Assembly: GCA_024233785.1 (NCBI GenBank)
Contig: JACKPD010000002.1
Location: forward strand, 1 to 64,000
DNA: 64,000 nt
Source: Spirochaetales bacterium
Lineage (GTDB): Bacteria > Spirochaetota > Spirochaetia > CADAEX01
Direction: 5' to 3'
Shown one piece after another: positions 26,546-35,840 of the stretch (its first letter is position 1; each line of letters starts with the position of its first letter). The translations under genes were made by a program, and so were the position numbers. Below the pieces are notes generated by a model that was not told the DNA's origin, did no database searches, and was given only the letters and a program-made list of their open reading frames with translations.

Positions 26546-27280
26546 ATGTTTAAGAAAATAATTGTCGTTCTTGCTGTGCTCGCTTTGATCATATCATGCT
26601 CAGGCGGAAAAAAAGAAGAAATGACTCCGGGAAAAGGCCTTTCCCTTGGACTTGGAAATGCTCCGATTTTCCGTGTAGGCCCTGGAAAGGATTCTACAGG
26701 AACACAGGTTTACAGCTTTACTTATGTACAGGCTGCGGTAGTATTTGATGCTGACGGAAAAATTACTGACCTTGAAGTTGATGAACTTGAAGTAAGCACC
26801 CCGAACTATGACGGCGCTTCAATGCCGCATTTTTCAGGCTGGCCCGGAAGCCCGGAACCCAATTTTACAAACCATGAGACAGAAAAGGTTGACAGCAAAG
26901 CTCCGACTACAGTTGAGGCAATTTCAGCTGAAGTAGAAGGCTGGAAAACAAAGAGAGACCGCGGCGATTCATACGGAATGAATAAAACCAGCGACTGGTG
27001 GAAACAGATGGACGGCTGGGAAAAACAGCTTATCGGCAAAACAATTGATGAAGCTGAAGCATTCTATGCCAAATATACAAATGATAAAAACGGCAGGCCT
27101 CTGAATCCTGAAACAAAGGATGCTGCTGAAAAGGCAAAATACGATGCATTAAGCGATGCTGACAAGCAGATAGTTGCAGATGTAAGATCAGGCGCTACAA
27201 TGAGCATCAATGACGCGCACGGATATGTTCTTAAAGCTATCAGGGACGCATGGAACAAGAAAAAAGCTATCGGCGGCTGA
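26546..27280 (+). CDS. Lipoprotein with FMN-binding (flavinylation-type) motif
   Basis: A 244-residue predicted lipoprotein: basic start, hydrophobic stretch and lipobox LIISC with Cys18. The early domain has AVVFDADGKITDLEVDEL (about 64-81), which resembles FMN_bind domains. Near the end, DVRSGATMS (212-220) matches the SGAT-type motif whose Thr (here Thr218) is linked to FMN by ApbE in NqrC, RnfG and PplA. I therefore infer an outward-facing, covalently flavinylated electron carrier. Residues 95-190 are rich in Trp, Lys and Asp and are unassigned. RBS AGGAG precedes the ATG, and a strong terminator follows, so it is probably a single-gene unit. Confidence 0.72.
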   Translation: MFKKIIVVLAVLALIISCSGGKKEEMTPGKGLSLGLGNAPIFRVGPGKDSTGTQVYSFTYVQAAVVFDADGKITDLEVDELEVSTPNYDGASMPHFSGWPGSPEPNFTNHETEKVDSKAPTTVEAISAEVEGWKTKRDRGDSYGMNKTSDWWKQMDGWEKQLIGKTIDEAEAFYAKYTNDKNGRPLNPETKDAAEKAKYDALSDADKQIVADVRSGATMSINDAHGYVLKAIRDAWNKKKAIGG

Positions 27281-27303
27281 TAAAATAACTGCCGGATTAC
27301 TGC

Positions 27304-27338
27304 AGGGGGACCATTAGACTGGATCCCCCTTTTTTTTT
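27304..27338 (+). terminator. Rho-independent terminator after the FMN-binding lipoprotein gene
   Basis: Arms AGGGGGACCA and TGGATCCCCCT pair with one bulged base around a 6-base loop, followed by nine T. It lies 24 bases after the stop. Confidence 0.9.
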
Positions 27339-27441
27339 GATGCCGGCATTATATGACTGTATCTGTTTCAGCTTTTTAAGATTGACGAACAGGGAAAATA
27401 TTGAGATATTAATGTTATACATTATATAAGGAGAACAAAAA

Positions 27442-28143
27442 TTGTTTGAAAATTCTGATTTTTTATCACAATCCAGAGCGGTCAATGAAAGAAGTCTTGT
27501 AAGAAATATATATCTCTGGATGACAGCAGGGCTTGCCCTGACAGGTGTTGTCTCTTTATGGATGCTCTCAAATCCTGCAAGGATTGTATCTCTTATGCAG
27601 TCAGGCATGTTCTGGGTACTGTTTATCGGGGAGTTTGCGCTTGTATTCTATATGTCTGCAAGGATCATGAGTATGAGTCCTCAGACCGCAACCCTTTCTT
27701 TTGCGGCATATTCTTTTCTAAACGGAGTAACACTTTCAACCCTTTTCCTTATTTACACAAGGGCCAGTCTTGCATCAACCTTTTTCATAACATCAGCAAC
27801 CTTTGCCGGTATGAGTTTATATGCAGCGACAACGAAGAAGGATTTATCCGGCTATGGACATTACCTGATAATGGGTGTATGGGGGCTTCTGATTGCTTCT
27901 GTTGTTAATATTTTCCTTAAAAGTTCAGGCATGTACTACCTTATCTCCTATGCCGGAGTGCTTATTTTCTGCGGACTTACAGCTTACGATACTCAGGCGA
28001 TTCTAAGAATGAGCAGAACATACTCGGGCTCGGTTTCTGAAGATGATTATGTAAGATTTTCTGTTATCGGCGCGCTTAAACTTTATCTTGATTTTATCAA
28101 TATGTTTATATTTTTTCTCAGAATTATGGGCAGAAGAAATTAA
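27442..28143 (+). CDS. BAX inhibitor-1 / YccA family membrane protein
   Basis: A 233-residue protein with seven hydrophobic helices, typical of the bacterial Bax1-I family (YbhL/YccA). The N-terminal VRNIYLWMTAGLALTGVVSL and the helix-6 stretch GVLIFCGLTAYDTQAI with a C-terminal LKLYLDFINMFIFFLRIMGRR are characteristic. Members are inner-membrane proteins; YccA modulates FtsH protease and others leak calcium. TTG at 27442 is the start, with AAGGAGA 8 bases upstream. The gene is bracketed by two strong terminators, so it is its own transcription unit. Confidence 0.9.
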   Translation: MFENSDFLSQSRAVNERSLVRNIYLWMTAGLALTGVVSLWMLSNPARIVSLMQSGMFWVLFIGEFALVFYMSARIMSMSPQTATLSFAAYSFLNGVTLSTLFLIYTRASLASTFFITSATFAGMSLYAATTKKDLSGYGHYLIMGVWGLLIASVVNIFLKSSGMYYLISYAGVLIFCGLTAYDTQAILRMSRTYSGSVSEDDYVRFSVIGALKLYLDFINMFIFFLRIMGRRN

Positions 28144-28174
28144 CATACCGCTTGTGATGAATTGAAATAAATGA

Positions 28175-28209
28175 GGGGCTCTCCTTTAGTTTAAGGCGCC
28201 CCTTTTTTT
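28175..28209 (+). terminator. Rho-independent terminator after the BAX inhibitor-1 family gene
   Basis: Outer arms GGGGC and GCCCC enclose an inner stem CCTT/AAGG and are followed by seven T. It lies about 30 bases after the stop. Confidence 0.85.
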
Positions 28210-28270
28210 AAGTCCTGACAGATTTAGTCCTTTCAGGATTAAACAGCCTGGAATGAAATAGGGTGGTCTG

Positions 28271-28813
28271 ATGAGAATAACGGGCGGGAAATACTGCAGC
28301 AGACAGATCAGGTGTCCAAAAGGGGTTATTCGCCCGGCAATGGACAGGATGAGGGAGTCGATGTTCTCCATACTCGGAAATATTGATGACTTGAGTTTTC
28401 TTGATCTTTTCTGCGGATCCGGGATTGTAGGTCTTGAAGCCGCATCCCGCGGAGCGGATCCTGTTTATTTTGTGGAAATGGACAGGATAAAGAAGAATGT
28501 TCTGCATGAAAATGTCATGATTGCGGAAAATACGGAAACAAAAATATTTATTATGTCTGCAGAGAGGTTTATCTCTGCCGCGAAAGAAAAATTTGATCTT
28601 GTTTTTCTTGATCCGCCGTTCCCGTTAAAAAACAAGATCAAGCTTGTGGAACTTGTTTGTGAAAAAGATATACTGAATGAAAACGGCCTGCTAATGATTC
28701 ATCATCCTTCAGAAGAAAAATGGCCTGAAAGTATAGGTAATATTCTGCTTGATGACAGGAGAAAATACGGCAGGTCAATACTCCTTTTTTATCGAAAACA
28801 GGCGGCTGTCTGA
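28271..28813 (+). CDS. rsmD: 16S rRNA (guanine-966 N2) methyltransferase RsmD
   Basis: A 180-residue SAM-dependent methyltransferase. It begins with the RsmD signature MRITGGKYCSRQIRCPKG and the RPAMDRMRESMFSIL helix, then FLDLFCGSGIVGLEAASRGA (SAM motif I) and the catalytic VFLDPPFPL. It methylates a guanine of 16S rRNA during small-subunit assembly. In many bacteria coaD follows, but here the next gene is a convergent Nudix hydrolase 6 bases away. ATG at 28271 gives the normal N-terminus. Confidence 0.93.
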   Translation: MRITGGKYCSRQIRCPKGVIRPAMDRMRESMFSILGNIDDLSFLDLFCGSGIVGLEAASRGADPVYFVEMDRIKKNVLHENVMIAENTETKIFIMSAERFISAAKEKFDLVFLDPPFPLKNKIKLVELVCEKDILNENGLLMIHHPSEEKWPESIGNILLDDRRKYGRSILLFYRKQAAV

Positions 28814-28819
28814 CCTTGT

Positions 28820-29209
28820 TCAGGTGTTGTTCATCAAATAATTGACAATTATCATATCAGATTTTGGAAAACTCATTCCAGGTAGTTTTTCTTTTTCTAC
28901 CCATGCTGTCTCGGTATGTTCGTTGAGGACAAAACTGTCGGAAAGTATCTCTATGCTGAAAGCAAGCAGCTTGTAAATTATTGAATTATTTGTAAAAAGT
29001 CCGCAGCAGATTTCTTCCCCGACTTTGATATTAACATTGAATTCTTCCAGAAATTCCCGTATAAGTGCGGACTGCGGATCTTCGCCGTTTTCCGCTTTTC
29101 CTCCGGGAAACTCCCATAATTCACCGATGGAATTGCCTGGTTTTCTTTTTGCGATGAAATATTTGTTACCCCGTTTTGCGACACCTGCTGTCGAAATGGA
29201 ATATATCAT
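28820..29209 (-). CDS. Nudix hydrolase, MutT-like
   Basis: A 129-residue single-domain protein with a full Nudix box: Gly, then Glu and REFLEEFN in GKAENGEDPQSALIREFLEE. It starts with a beta strand (SISTAGVAKRGNKYFIAKRKPG) as in MutT. Members remove pyrophosphate from nucleoside triphosphates; MutT clears 8-oxo-dGTP. The box and size suit MutT, but specificity cannot be read directly. The start lies 10 bases downstream of the stop of the next minus-strand gene. Confidence 0.88.
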   Translation of the reverse strand: MIYSISTAGVAKRGNKYFIAKRKPGNSIGELWEFPGGKAENGEDPQSALIREFLEEFNVNIKVGEEICCGLFTNNSIIYKLLAFSIEILSDSFVLNEHTETAWVEKEKLPGMSFPKSDMIIVNYLMNNT

Positions 29210-29219
29210 TAGTCAGAAA

Positions 29220-29630
29220 TTATATGAAAAGTACATCGGGAAAGAAAAAATGCAGTATTGATATCACAATAATTGTAATACCTAATAATGATTTATATTC
29301 CTCGATGAAAATATTTATTTTCTCTATATGAGGTTCCGAAACTCCCTTGTTTTCAACAAAGTATGCGTTAAAGAGATATATTGAAATTGTAATACTTGCA
29401 AGAGCGGGGAGAAGATCTCCTACAACATAAACATCTCCGTCAAATACACTTATAATTTTAAAAATTCCGGCAACAGCGGAAAGGATTGCAAAAAAAAGCA
29501 TATATGAGGAATTTTTGAAAAATTCCTGAAGAGATTCGAAACCGGGGAACTGTTTGTTAATTGTATCTCCTGCAAGAAGTAACCCGCCGATGAAGTTTAC
29601 AAAAATTGATAAAAAGTAAAACTGAACCAT
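29220..29630 (-). CDS. Small four-helix membrane protein, unknown function
   Basis: A 136-residue protein with four hydrophobic segments (about 2-20, 38-58, 68-88 and 110-132) and a charged loop between the third and fourth (ENKGVSEPHIEKINIFIEEYK). AAGGAG precedes the ATG by about 6 bases. I do not recognise the family. Position between the Nudix gene and the single-span protein suggests a minus-strand operon running from the lipoprotein at 33 kb down to the Nudix gene. Confidence 0.72.
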   Translation of the reverse strand: MVQFYFLSIFVNFIGGLLLAGDTINKQFPGFESLQEFFKNSSYMLFFAILSAVAGIFKIISVFDGDVYVVGDLLPALASITISIYLFNAYFVENKGVSEPHIEKINIFIEEYKSLLGITIIVISILHFFFPDVLFI

Positions 29631-29680
29631 TTATAATACTCCTTGTTAGATAATATCTGAAACTGCAAAGCCCGTCAATT

Positions 29681-30223
29681 TTATTTTTCCCTCTTTAAAG
29701 TGTATTTAAGTTTAACGCTGGTATTTTCAAATTTCACTGTTGCGTATGCGGTGGGAGCAGACTGCTTGCCGGTGCCTGAAGGATCCAGCGGGATTGATGC
29801 CCTGATAGTGACCTCCCGGTTTATGACATCAGGCAGATAATCGAAATTCTTTTTATAGTATTCATCATTACCTGTAACAGTGATTGTCGCTTCAAAAGGT
29901 TTCGGATCGGTTTTCAGGGGAGGGGAGTCCATTTTTTTTGTAATAGTAAGGCTTATAAGGGCTGTGTCATCAAAAATATATCCTTTCAGAATCAGGCTGT
30001 AGTTATTTGTAGCATAAGTATTTGAAGTAATCCTGCTGTATATGAAAAACCCGGCTGACAGGAGACATATAATAACAATATCAGCAAATAAAATCACCAT
30101 TGATTTGTTACGGAAAAATCCCTTTTTACCGGATTTAAGCTTAAGCAAAGCTTCAGGCATCATTGCAAGCCTTTCATTTCTGTCGTAATGCCGTTCTATC
30201 TGCTCTTTCCCTTTGTTTTCCAT
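29681..30223 (-). CDS. Single-span membrane protein, unknown function
   Basis: A 180-residue protein: a basic cytoplasmic N-terminus of about 40 residues (RHYDRNERLAMMPEALLKLKSGKKG), one membrane helix (about 43-63), and an extracytoplasmic beta-rich domain of about 115 residues ending in KYTLKREK. The outer domain alternates hydrophobic residues like an immunoglobulin or FixG-like fold, but I cannot assign it. Its start lies 2 bases after the nnr stop, so the genes are co-transcribed. Confidence 0.72.
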   Translation of the reverse strand: MENKGKEQIERHYDRNERLAMMPEALLKLKSGKKGFFRNKSMVILFADIVIICLLSAGFFIYSRITSNTYATNNYSLILKGYIFDDTALISLTITKKMDSPPLKTDPKPFEATITVTGNDEYYKKNFDYLPDVINREVTIRASIPLDPSGTGKQSAPTAYATVKFENTSVKLKYTLKREK

Positions 30224-30225
30224 TT

Positions 30226-31728
30226 TTAAGCCTGCTTTATTTCTTTTATGACAAGGGATATAAAATCCAGTAATTCATCTGAAGCAAAGTACCCTTTTTC
30301 ATTATAGCATTTTTTCCCTGCTTCGCTGTGAATTATTACACCTGATACAGCAGCTTTTTCCGGAGGCAGACCGTAAGCCAGCAGTCCTCCGATAATTCCC
30401 GCAAGAATATCGCCGCTCCCTGCAGTTGCAAGTGCGGGATTCATGCTGTCAAGGATCTTTATTTTACCTTCCGGTGTGCAGATCCAGGTAACGTGTGATT
30501 TAAGAACAGCAGTGATACCTGTTTTGCTGCAGAAAGATTTTAAATAAGGGGCCGGATTATCCAGTATGTCATCAGCAGGAACCTGGACCAGGGCTGCAAA
30601 TTCTCCCGGATGAGGTGTTATTATGCAGTTTTTATTTTTAAAACGGATTTTTAATGCTGACAGCAGTGCTATGCCGTCAGCATCAATTACTAATGGTTTG
30701 TCTGTTTCCAGGAGCAGCCTTTCAAGCAGTGCTTTTTTCTCATTTTCAAATCCCCATCCGGGGCCTGTTATAAATGCATCATAGGTTTTTAAAAGCTCAT
30801 TAAAGGGTTTTTGCGGCGGAAATGAATCAAGCATTACAGCGGTTACTGAACTGATAAGGGAGCTGTATATTTCTTTATCGGTATAAAGAGTCACAAGCCC
30901 TGCCAGGCTTTTTAAAGCGGCCCTTGATGACAGCACCCCGGCCCCGCTTTTCCCCCTGCTTCCGGCGAAGACAGCTGCATGGCCGCGTGAATTCTTGTAG
31001 CTCCAGTGCGGAGGAAGGTTTATATACCGGTTTGCCATATCTTTTTCAATAAGTACGAAGGAAGGATTATCAATTGACAGAACAGAAGGGGGAAAAGCAG
31101 CCCCTGTAATAATAATTCTCCCGCACCTTTTTCTTGCCGAAGGATAGTAGAGGGAAGTTTTAGGGAGACCGATTGTGATGGTAAGATCAGCATTTACGGA
31201 TTTAAAGCTGTTTTTAAAATTATCTCCGATTCCGGAAGGTATATCTACCGAGCATATAAATGAACCGGAGCTGTTGATTTCATCACACAGCTCAGCTTCT
31301 CTTTCCCTGAGAGGCCCTTTAAGGCCTGTTCCTGCAATGCCGTCAACAATTACCCGTGATTTGCGCAGCTCTTCAACTGATTCATTTTTCTCTTTTTTCC
31401 AGTCAAGAATCTTTATGCCAAGGTTTCTGCAAAGTTCGAAATTGATTTTGGCATGTCCTTCTTTATAAGCGCTTCCTGCCGTTATTATAGAGCATTTATA
31501 TCCTCTGATAAAATGGTGCCGCGCCATGACAAGGGCGTCTCCACCGTTATTCCCGCTTCCGCACACAAAAACAGTATTTCCGCTGCTGTATAGATGTAAA
31601 GTATTTTCTTCAAGAATCCTCAGGGAATTTAATCCCGCGTTTTCCATGAGAAGAATTCCCGGATAGGCGAAATCCTCCCTTGCTCTTTTGTCAATTGCAG
31701 CCATTGTATCAGAATCTACTATAATCAT
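30226..31728 (-). CDS. nnr: Bifunctional NAD(P)H-hydrate epimerase / dehydratase
   Basis: A 500-residue fusion of both NAD(P)H-hydrate repair enzymes. The epimerase half (YjeF_N, about 1-215) has VCGSGNNGGDALVMARH and VDIPSGIG. The ADP/ATP-dependent dehydratase half (about 225-495) has ITGPGWGF, VIDADGIALL, ITPHPGEFAAL and TAGSGDILAGIIGGLLAYG. Together they restore NADH and NADPH damaged by hydration. The gene is 15 bases downstream of a lipoprotein gene and 2 bases before the single-span protein gene. Confidence 0.93.
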   Translation of the reverse strand: MIIVDSDTMAAIDKRAREDFAYPGILLMENAGLNSLRILEENTLHLYSSGNTVFVCGSGNNGGDALVMARHHFIRGYKCSIITAGSAYKEGHAKINFELCRNLGIKILDWKKEKNESVEELRKSRVIVDGIAGTGLKGPLREREAELCDEINSSGSFICSVDIPSGIGDNFKNSFKSVNADLTITIGLPKTSLYYPSARKRCGRIIITGAAFPPSVLSIDNPSFVLIEKDMANRYINLPPHWSYKNSRGHAAVFAGSRGKSGAGVLSSRAALKSLAGLVTLYTDKEIYSSLISSVTAVMLDSFPPQKPFNELLKTYDAFITGPGWGFENEKKALLERLLLETDKPLVIDADGIALLSALKIRFKNKNCIITPHPGEFAALVQVPADDILDNPAPYLKSFCSKTGITAVLKSHVTWICTPEGKIKILDSMNPALATAGSGDILAGIIGGLLAYGLPPEKAAVSGVIIHSEAGKKCYNEKGYFASDELLDFISLVIKEIKQA

Positions 31729-31743
31729 CTTTTCCCCAAGCTG

Positions 31744-32952
31744 TTATTTTTCCTGGAGCATAGAGTCGGTCCTCCACCAGGCAATTGTTGTTTCATTTTT
31801 TCCCGCCATAAGAGCTGTAAGAATACCTTCGTTGCTTAAATTTATATCTATATGAAAGTATGACTCAAAATCGATATTAATTCTTGTCTGATCAATTACT
31901 TTTCCGTCTGTATCAAGCACAAGAACCTGCATCGCGTTATTGTTGAGAAAAGAAGAAAGAATAATATACTTGTTATTTACAACATCAAGGAAGTTATAGA
32001 GAACCTGAAGCCGCTTCTCTATGAAGTTTCCCTTGATATCAGGGGCAGTAAAAGCATCAGGAATCTCAATCATATTAACATATTTGCCTGATTCAACATC
32101 AAGAATATTGATGTATGACTTGTAGAAATCAATATCTGTTTTTGTATCTGAAATTTCGCTGCTAACCTGTTTATAATAATCTGTTTTTATAAATAAAAAA
32201 CGGCCCTTATCCGGCGCCTTTATTGTGCTGACTGATGGAAACAGGTTTTTTTCTCCATCAGGAAAAGGTACTGTATTTTCATCCACTTCGATCCGGTAAA
32301 GCGGGTTTCCGCTATTATCAAACCAGTATACAAAATGCTTTATCCCCGGCCGTGTTACTGCGATAATGTCATTGCTGTCGTTTGTTATTATGTTTTTTAT
32401 AAAAGGAAACGGTATTCCTCCTTTCCCGTCCTGTCCTATTGAATCGATAAAATTGGAATTGTTGTCAAACCTGTATATGATGTTGGAAAGCATTGCCCCT
32501 GTCTCCTCATCATATTCATGTCTTTCCTGGGGCAGAACATCGCTTACATAAATATATTGTCTTTTATCAACTGCGAACTCTTCAATACTGTTGAAAGGGA
32601 AAAAAACAGCCTTCCGGTTTACTTTTTCATTATCAGAAACATTATCATCGACTATTACAGGTGATGAAATAGTTTCCCTGTTCCCTAAAACAGTAAGAAT
32701 GTCTCCGAAAGACGTAAATTTCATTATTTTTTTCAGATTGCCGTTCATGATATAGACTATGCCGTTTGCCATTTTAATAATTGCGGGAAACGGAACTGTA
32801 ATGGAACTGTTATAGGACATGTCAAGCTGGTCTTCCATTTTTCCATAGTTAAGAGTGAAAAGCACTTCTTTTTTAAGAATTGAAGACTCTCCGTCATTAC
32901 ATGAACTGAAAAGTATTAACAGGCTGATGCATAAAAAAAAATATCTTTTCAT
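31744..32952 (-). CDS. Lipoprotein, possible beta-propeller, unknown function
   Basis: A 402-residue predicted lipoprotein. The signal MKRYFFLCISLLILFSSC gives Cys18 as the lipid-bearing residue. The rest contains repeated segments of beta strands such as NGIVYIMNG, QYIYVSDVLP, NDIIAVTRPG and NEGILTALMAG, which suggest a six-bladed propeller of the NHL or 6-bladed type. I do not assign a ligand or enzyme activity. ATG 32952 is preferred to an upstream in-frame TTG (32976) because it begins the signal peptide directly. It heads the minus-strand operon containing nnr and is divergent from secA. Confidence 0.75.
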   Translation of the reverse strand: MKRYFFLCISLLILFSSCNDGESSILKKEVLFTLNYGKMEDQLDMSYNSSITVPFPAIIKMANGIVYIMNGNLKKIMKFTSFGDILTVLGNRETISSPVIVDDNVSDNEKVNRKAVFFPFNSIEEFAVDKRQYIYVSDVLPQERHEYDEETGAMLSNIIYRFDNNSNFIDSIGQDGKGGIPFPFIKNIITNDSNDIIAVTRPGIKHFVYWFDNSGNPLYRIEVDENTVPFPDGEKNLFPSVSTIKAPDKGRFLFIKTDYYKQVSSEISDTKTDIDFYKSYINILDVESGKYVNMIEIPDAFTAPDIKGNFIEKRLQVLYNFLDVVNNKYIILSSFLNNNAMQVLVLDTDGKVIDQTRINIDFESYFHIDINLSNEGILTALMAGKNETTIAWWRTDSMLQEK

Positions 32953-33100
32953 TTGCCGAAATGATACTATCTGCAATATTTAATGTCAATCTTGACTTCA
33001 GATTAAAAAAAAGAATGGTTTTTATGGAAAAGATATTACAATTAACAGTCAAAATCTGTTATATTTTTCTGGTAAAAATCACAGGAGCATCGTTTTCATA

Positions 33101-35800
33101 ATGGTAAATAAAATAATTGAAACTGTATTTGGATCGAAGCACGAAAAAGATCTCAAAGAACTTCTCCCAATACTCCATAGGGTTAATGAAAAAGAAAAAT
33201 GGGCTATGGGTCTTAAAAATGAAGAACTCAAGAGTCAGACTGCACTGTTCCGGAACAGGCTGAAAAACAGCGAAAGTCTTGATGATTTACTGCCTGAAGC
33301 TTTTTCTGTTGTAAGGGAAGCGGCGCGCAGGGCACTTGGCGAACGCCCTTATGATGTACAGATACTCGGCGGGATAGTCCTTCATCAGGGAAAAATTACT
33401 GAGATGAAAACAGGCGAGGGGAAAACACTCTCAAGCGTAACTGCGGCCTATCTTAACGCGCTTACAGGAAGGGGCGTCCATATTGTAACTGTAAATGATT
33501 ACCTGGCAGAGAGGGACGCTTTATGGATGAAGCCTGTTTATGATATGCTTGATATCTCTGTGGGTTTTATAGTTTCAAACATGGACAACGATGCCAGGAA
33601 AATTGCGTATTCCTGTGATATAACTTACGGCACAAATAATGAACTGGGGTTTGACTATCTACGTGACAATATGCGGTGGAACAGCGAAGAAAAGGTCCTC
33701 AGGTATCACAATTACTGTATAATAGATGAAATAGACTCTATTCTTATTGATGAAGCCCGTACACCCCTTATAATCTCGGGAGCGGCAGAAGATGATACCC
33801 GTAAATTCTACGAAGTAAACAACCTTGTAGGCCTTCTTGCTGAATGTGAAAAAGACGCAAATACAGGAGAATATCCTGAGGAAAATCCTGTCGGCGACTA
33901 CAAGATTGATGAGAAAGGGAAGAGAATAACCTTTACGGAAGACGGAATAAACAGTGTGGAGCGTCTTCTGATTAAAAACGGTATTATCAAGGAATCACTC
34001 TATAACGAAGATAACTTTGAATATATACACTACATTACCCAGGCCCTTAAAGCCCATAAACTATTCCATAAAGATGTTGACTATGTTGTCCAGAACGGAA
34101 TTGTACAGATTGTTGATGAATTTACAGGCCGTATCCTTGCCGGCAGAAGATATTCCGAAGGGCTGCATCAGGCAATTGAAGCAAAAGAAAAAATCAAGGT
34201 TGCCCAAAGGAATAAGACCCTCGCGACTATTACGTTCCAGAACTTTTTCAGAATGTATGACAAAATATCAGGCATGACGGGAACAGCTGATACAGAGGCG
34301 AGGGAGTTCTCGCGGATCTATAACCTCGATGTTGTTGTAATACCCACAAACAGGCCCATCAACAGGGATGATCAGGATGATGAGATTTATCTGAACGAAA
34401 AATGCAAATTTGACGCGATCTGCGGGGAGATAGAAGCTGCGCATAAAAAAGGGCAGCCGATTCTTGTCGGAACTGTTTCAATTGAAAAGTCGGAACTTCT
34501 TTCAAAACTTCTCACGCACAGGGGCATCCGCCACGAAGTGCTCAATGCGAAAAACCACGCACGGGAGGCAATGATAATAGCCGAAGCTGGCGCTAAAGGA
34601 TCAGTTACGATAGCGACAAACATGGCAGGCCGCGGAACAGATATAAAACTCGGCGGCAATCCGGAATTCAGGGCAAGAAAATCAGCCGGAACAGAAGCTG
34701 AAGAGGAAGAATATAAAAAAGCATACAGAAAAGAATATGAAAAATGGCTTTCCGATTATGAAGAGGTTAAAACCGCGGGCGGGCTTTTTGTATTAGGTAC
34801 AGAACGGCATGAATCACGGCGTATAGACAACCAGCTGAGAGGAAGATCTGGACGTCAGGGAGACCCCGGACGGTCTAAATTTTATATATCGCTTGATGAT
34901 ACCCTTATGAGGCTTTTCGGCGGCGAAAACATGAAATCCCTCATGTCAAAAGCAGGTATGAAAAATGATGAACCTATTCATCACCCCTGGATAAGCAAAT
35001 CCATAGAAAAAGCGCAGAAAAGGGTTGAAGAGCGCAATTATGAAATAAGAAAACATCTTCTTGAATATGACGATGTCCTTAATGAACACAGAAAATTTAT
35101 CTATGACCAGAGAGACGCAATTCTGGAAGAGGACAACTTAAGCGAAAGGATTATATCGATCGCGGAAGAATGTATCGATGATATTCTCCTCGAAACTGAA
35201 AAAACTCATAATGCCAACAGCTTTTTTCTGGATAAAATCCAGGAGGTGCTTTTTTACAAACCCCAGGTTTCACAGGACTCTATCAATAATATGCCTGTGA
35301 GTGAATTAAAAGATTACATCGTAAGGCAGATAGCCGCTGAAACGTATGAGAAAGAAGCCCAGGTCGGAAAGGAAAATTTCAACTATTTTATCCGGATTGA
35401 ATATATGCGCCATATCGATATGAAATGGCAGGAACATCTTGAGAACCTTGAAGAGCTGAGGGAAGCGGTTTATTTAAGAACCTATGGGCAGAAGAACCCC
35501 CTGCTTGAATACAAGCTGGAAGGATTTGAAATATTTGACAAACTTATTTCCGACATAAGACTGATGCTGACGAGAAAAGTACTTAATGTAAGAATAAGAG
35601 TAGACAGTGAAAAACCGAAAAACATGCCCCGAGAGACAGTACAGGCATCCCATAATGCGATGGGACAGTTCTCAGGAAGTGCACAGGGACACGGTATGCC
35701 GGATAACGTTCAGGTTAAAAGGACCGTGCCCAAGGTCGGACGAAATGATATGTGCCCCTGCGGAAGCGGAAAAAAGTACAAACACTGCCACGGCAGCTGA
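33101..35800 (+). CDS. secA: Preprotein translocase ATPase SecA
   Basis: An 899-residue SecA that drives proteins through SecYEG. It has QILGGIVLHQGKITEMKTGEGKT (Walker A), the DEIDSILIDEARTPLIISG motif, GTVSIEKSE, TNMAGRGTDIKLGG, and LRGRSGRQGDPG. The C-terminus carries the zinc-binding SEC-C tail (CPCGSGKKYKHCHG) that binds SecB and phospholipid. The sequence is complete. The start ATG follows AGGAG by a few bases. It is convergent with the LysM/M23 gene. Confidence 0.97.
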   Translation: MVNKIIETVFGSKHEKDLKELLPILHRVNEKEKWAMGLKNEELKSQTALFRNRLKNSESLDDLLPEAFSVVREAARRALGERPYDVQILGGIVLHQGKITEMKTGEGKTLSSVTAAYLNALTGRGVHIVTVNDYLAERDALWMKPVYDMLDISVGFIVSNMDNDARKIAYSCDITYGTNNELGFDYLRDNMRWNSEEKVLRYHNYCIIDEIDSILIDEARTPLIISGAAEDDTRKFYEVNNLVGLLAECEKDANTGEYPEENPVGDYKIDEKGKRITFTEDGINSVERLLIKNGIIKESLYNEDNFEYIHYITQALKAHKLFHKDVDYVVQNGIVQIVDEFTGRILAGRRYSEGLHQAIEAKEKIKVAQRNKTLATITFQNFFRMYDKISGMTGTADTEAREFSRIYNLDVVVIPTNRPINRDDQDDEIYLNEKCKFDAICGEIEAAHKKGQPILVGTVSIEKSELLSKLLTHRGIRHEVLNAKNHAREAMIIAEAGAKGSVTIATNMAGRGTDIKLGGNPEFRARKSAGTEAEEEEYKKAYRKEYEKWLSDYEEVKTAGGLFVLGTERHESRRIDNQLRGRSGRQGDPGRSKFYISLDDTLMRLFGGENMKSLMSKAGMKNDEPIHHPWISKSIEKAQKRVEERNYEIRKHLLEYDDVLNEHRKFIYDQRDAILEEDNLSERIISIAEECIDDILLETEKTHNANSFFLDKIQEVLFYKPQVSQDSINNMPVSELKDYIVRQIAAETYEKEAQVGKENFNYFIRIEYMRHIDMKWQEHLENLEELREAVYLRTYGQKNPLLEYKLEGFEIFDKLISDIRLMLTRKVLNVRIRVDSEKPKNMPRETVQASHNAMGQFSGSAQGHGMPDNVQVKRTVPKVGRNDMCPCGSGKKYKHCHGS

Positions 35801-35805
35801 AAACC

Positions 35806-35825
35806 CAGAGGCAATGCCGCCTCTG
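35806..35825. terminator. Hairpin between convergent secA and the LysM/M23 gene
   Basis: The arms CAGAGGC and GCCTCTG pair perfectly around AATGCC. The plus side has no T-run; the minus side has a short GGTTTTC. It could stop both transcripts but looks weak. Confidence 0.5.
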
Positions 35826-35840
35826 CCTGTAATATTGAAT

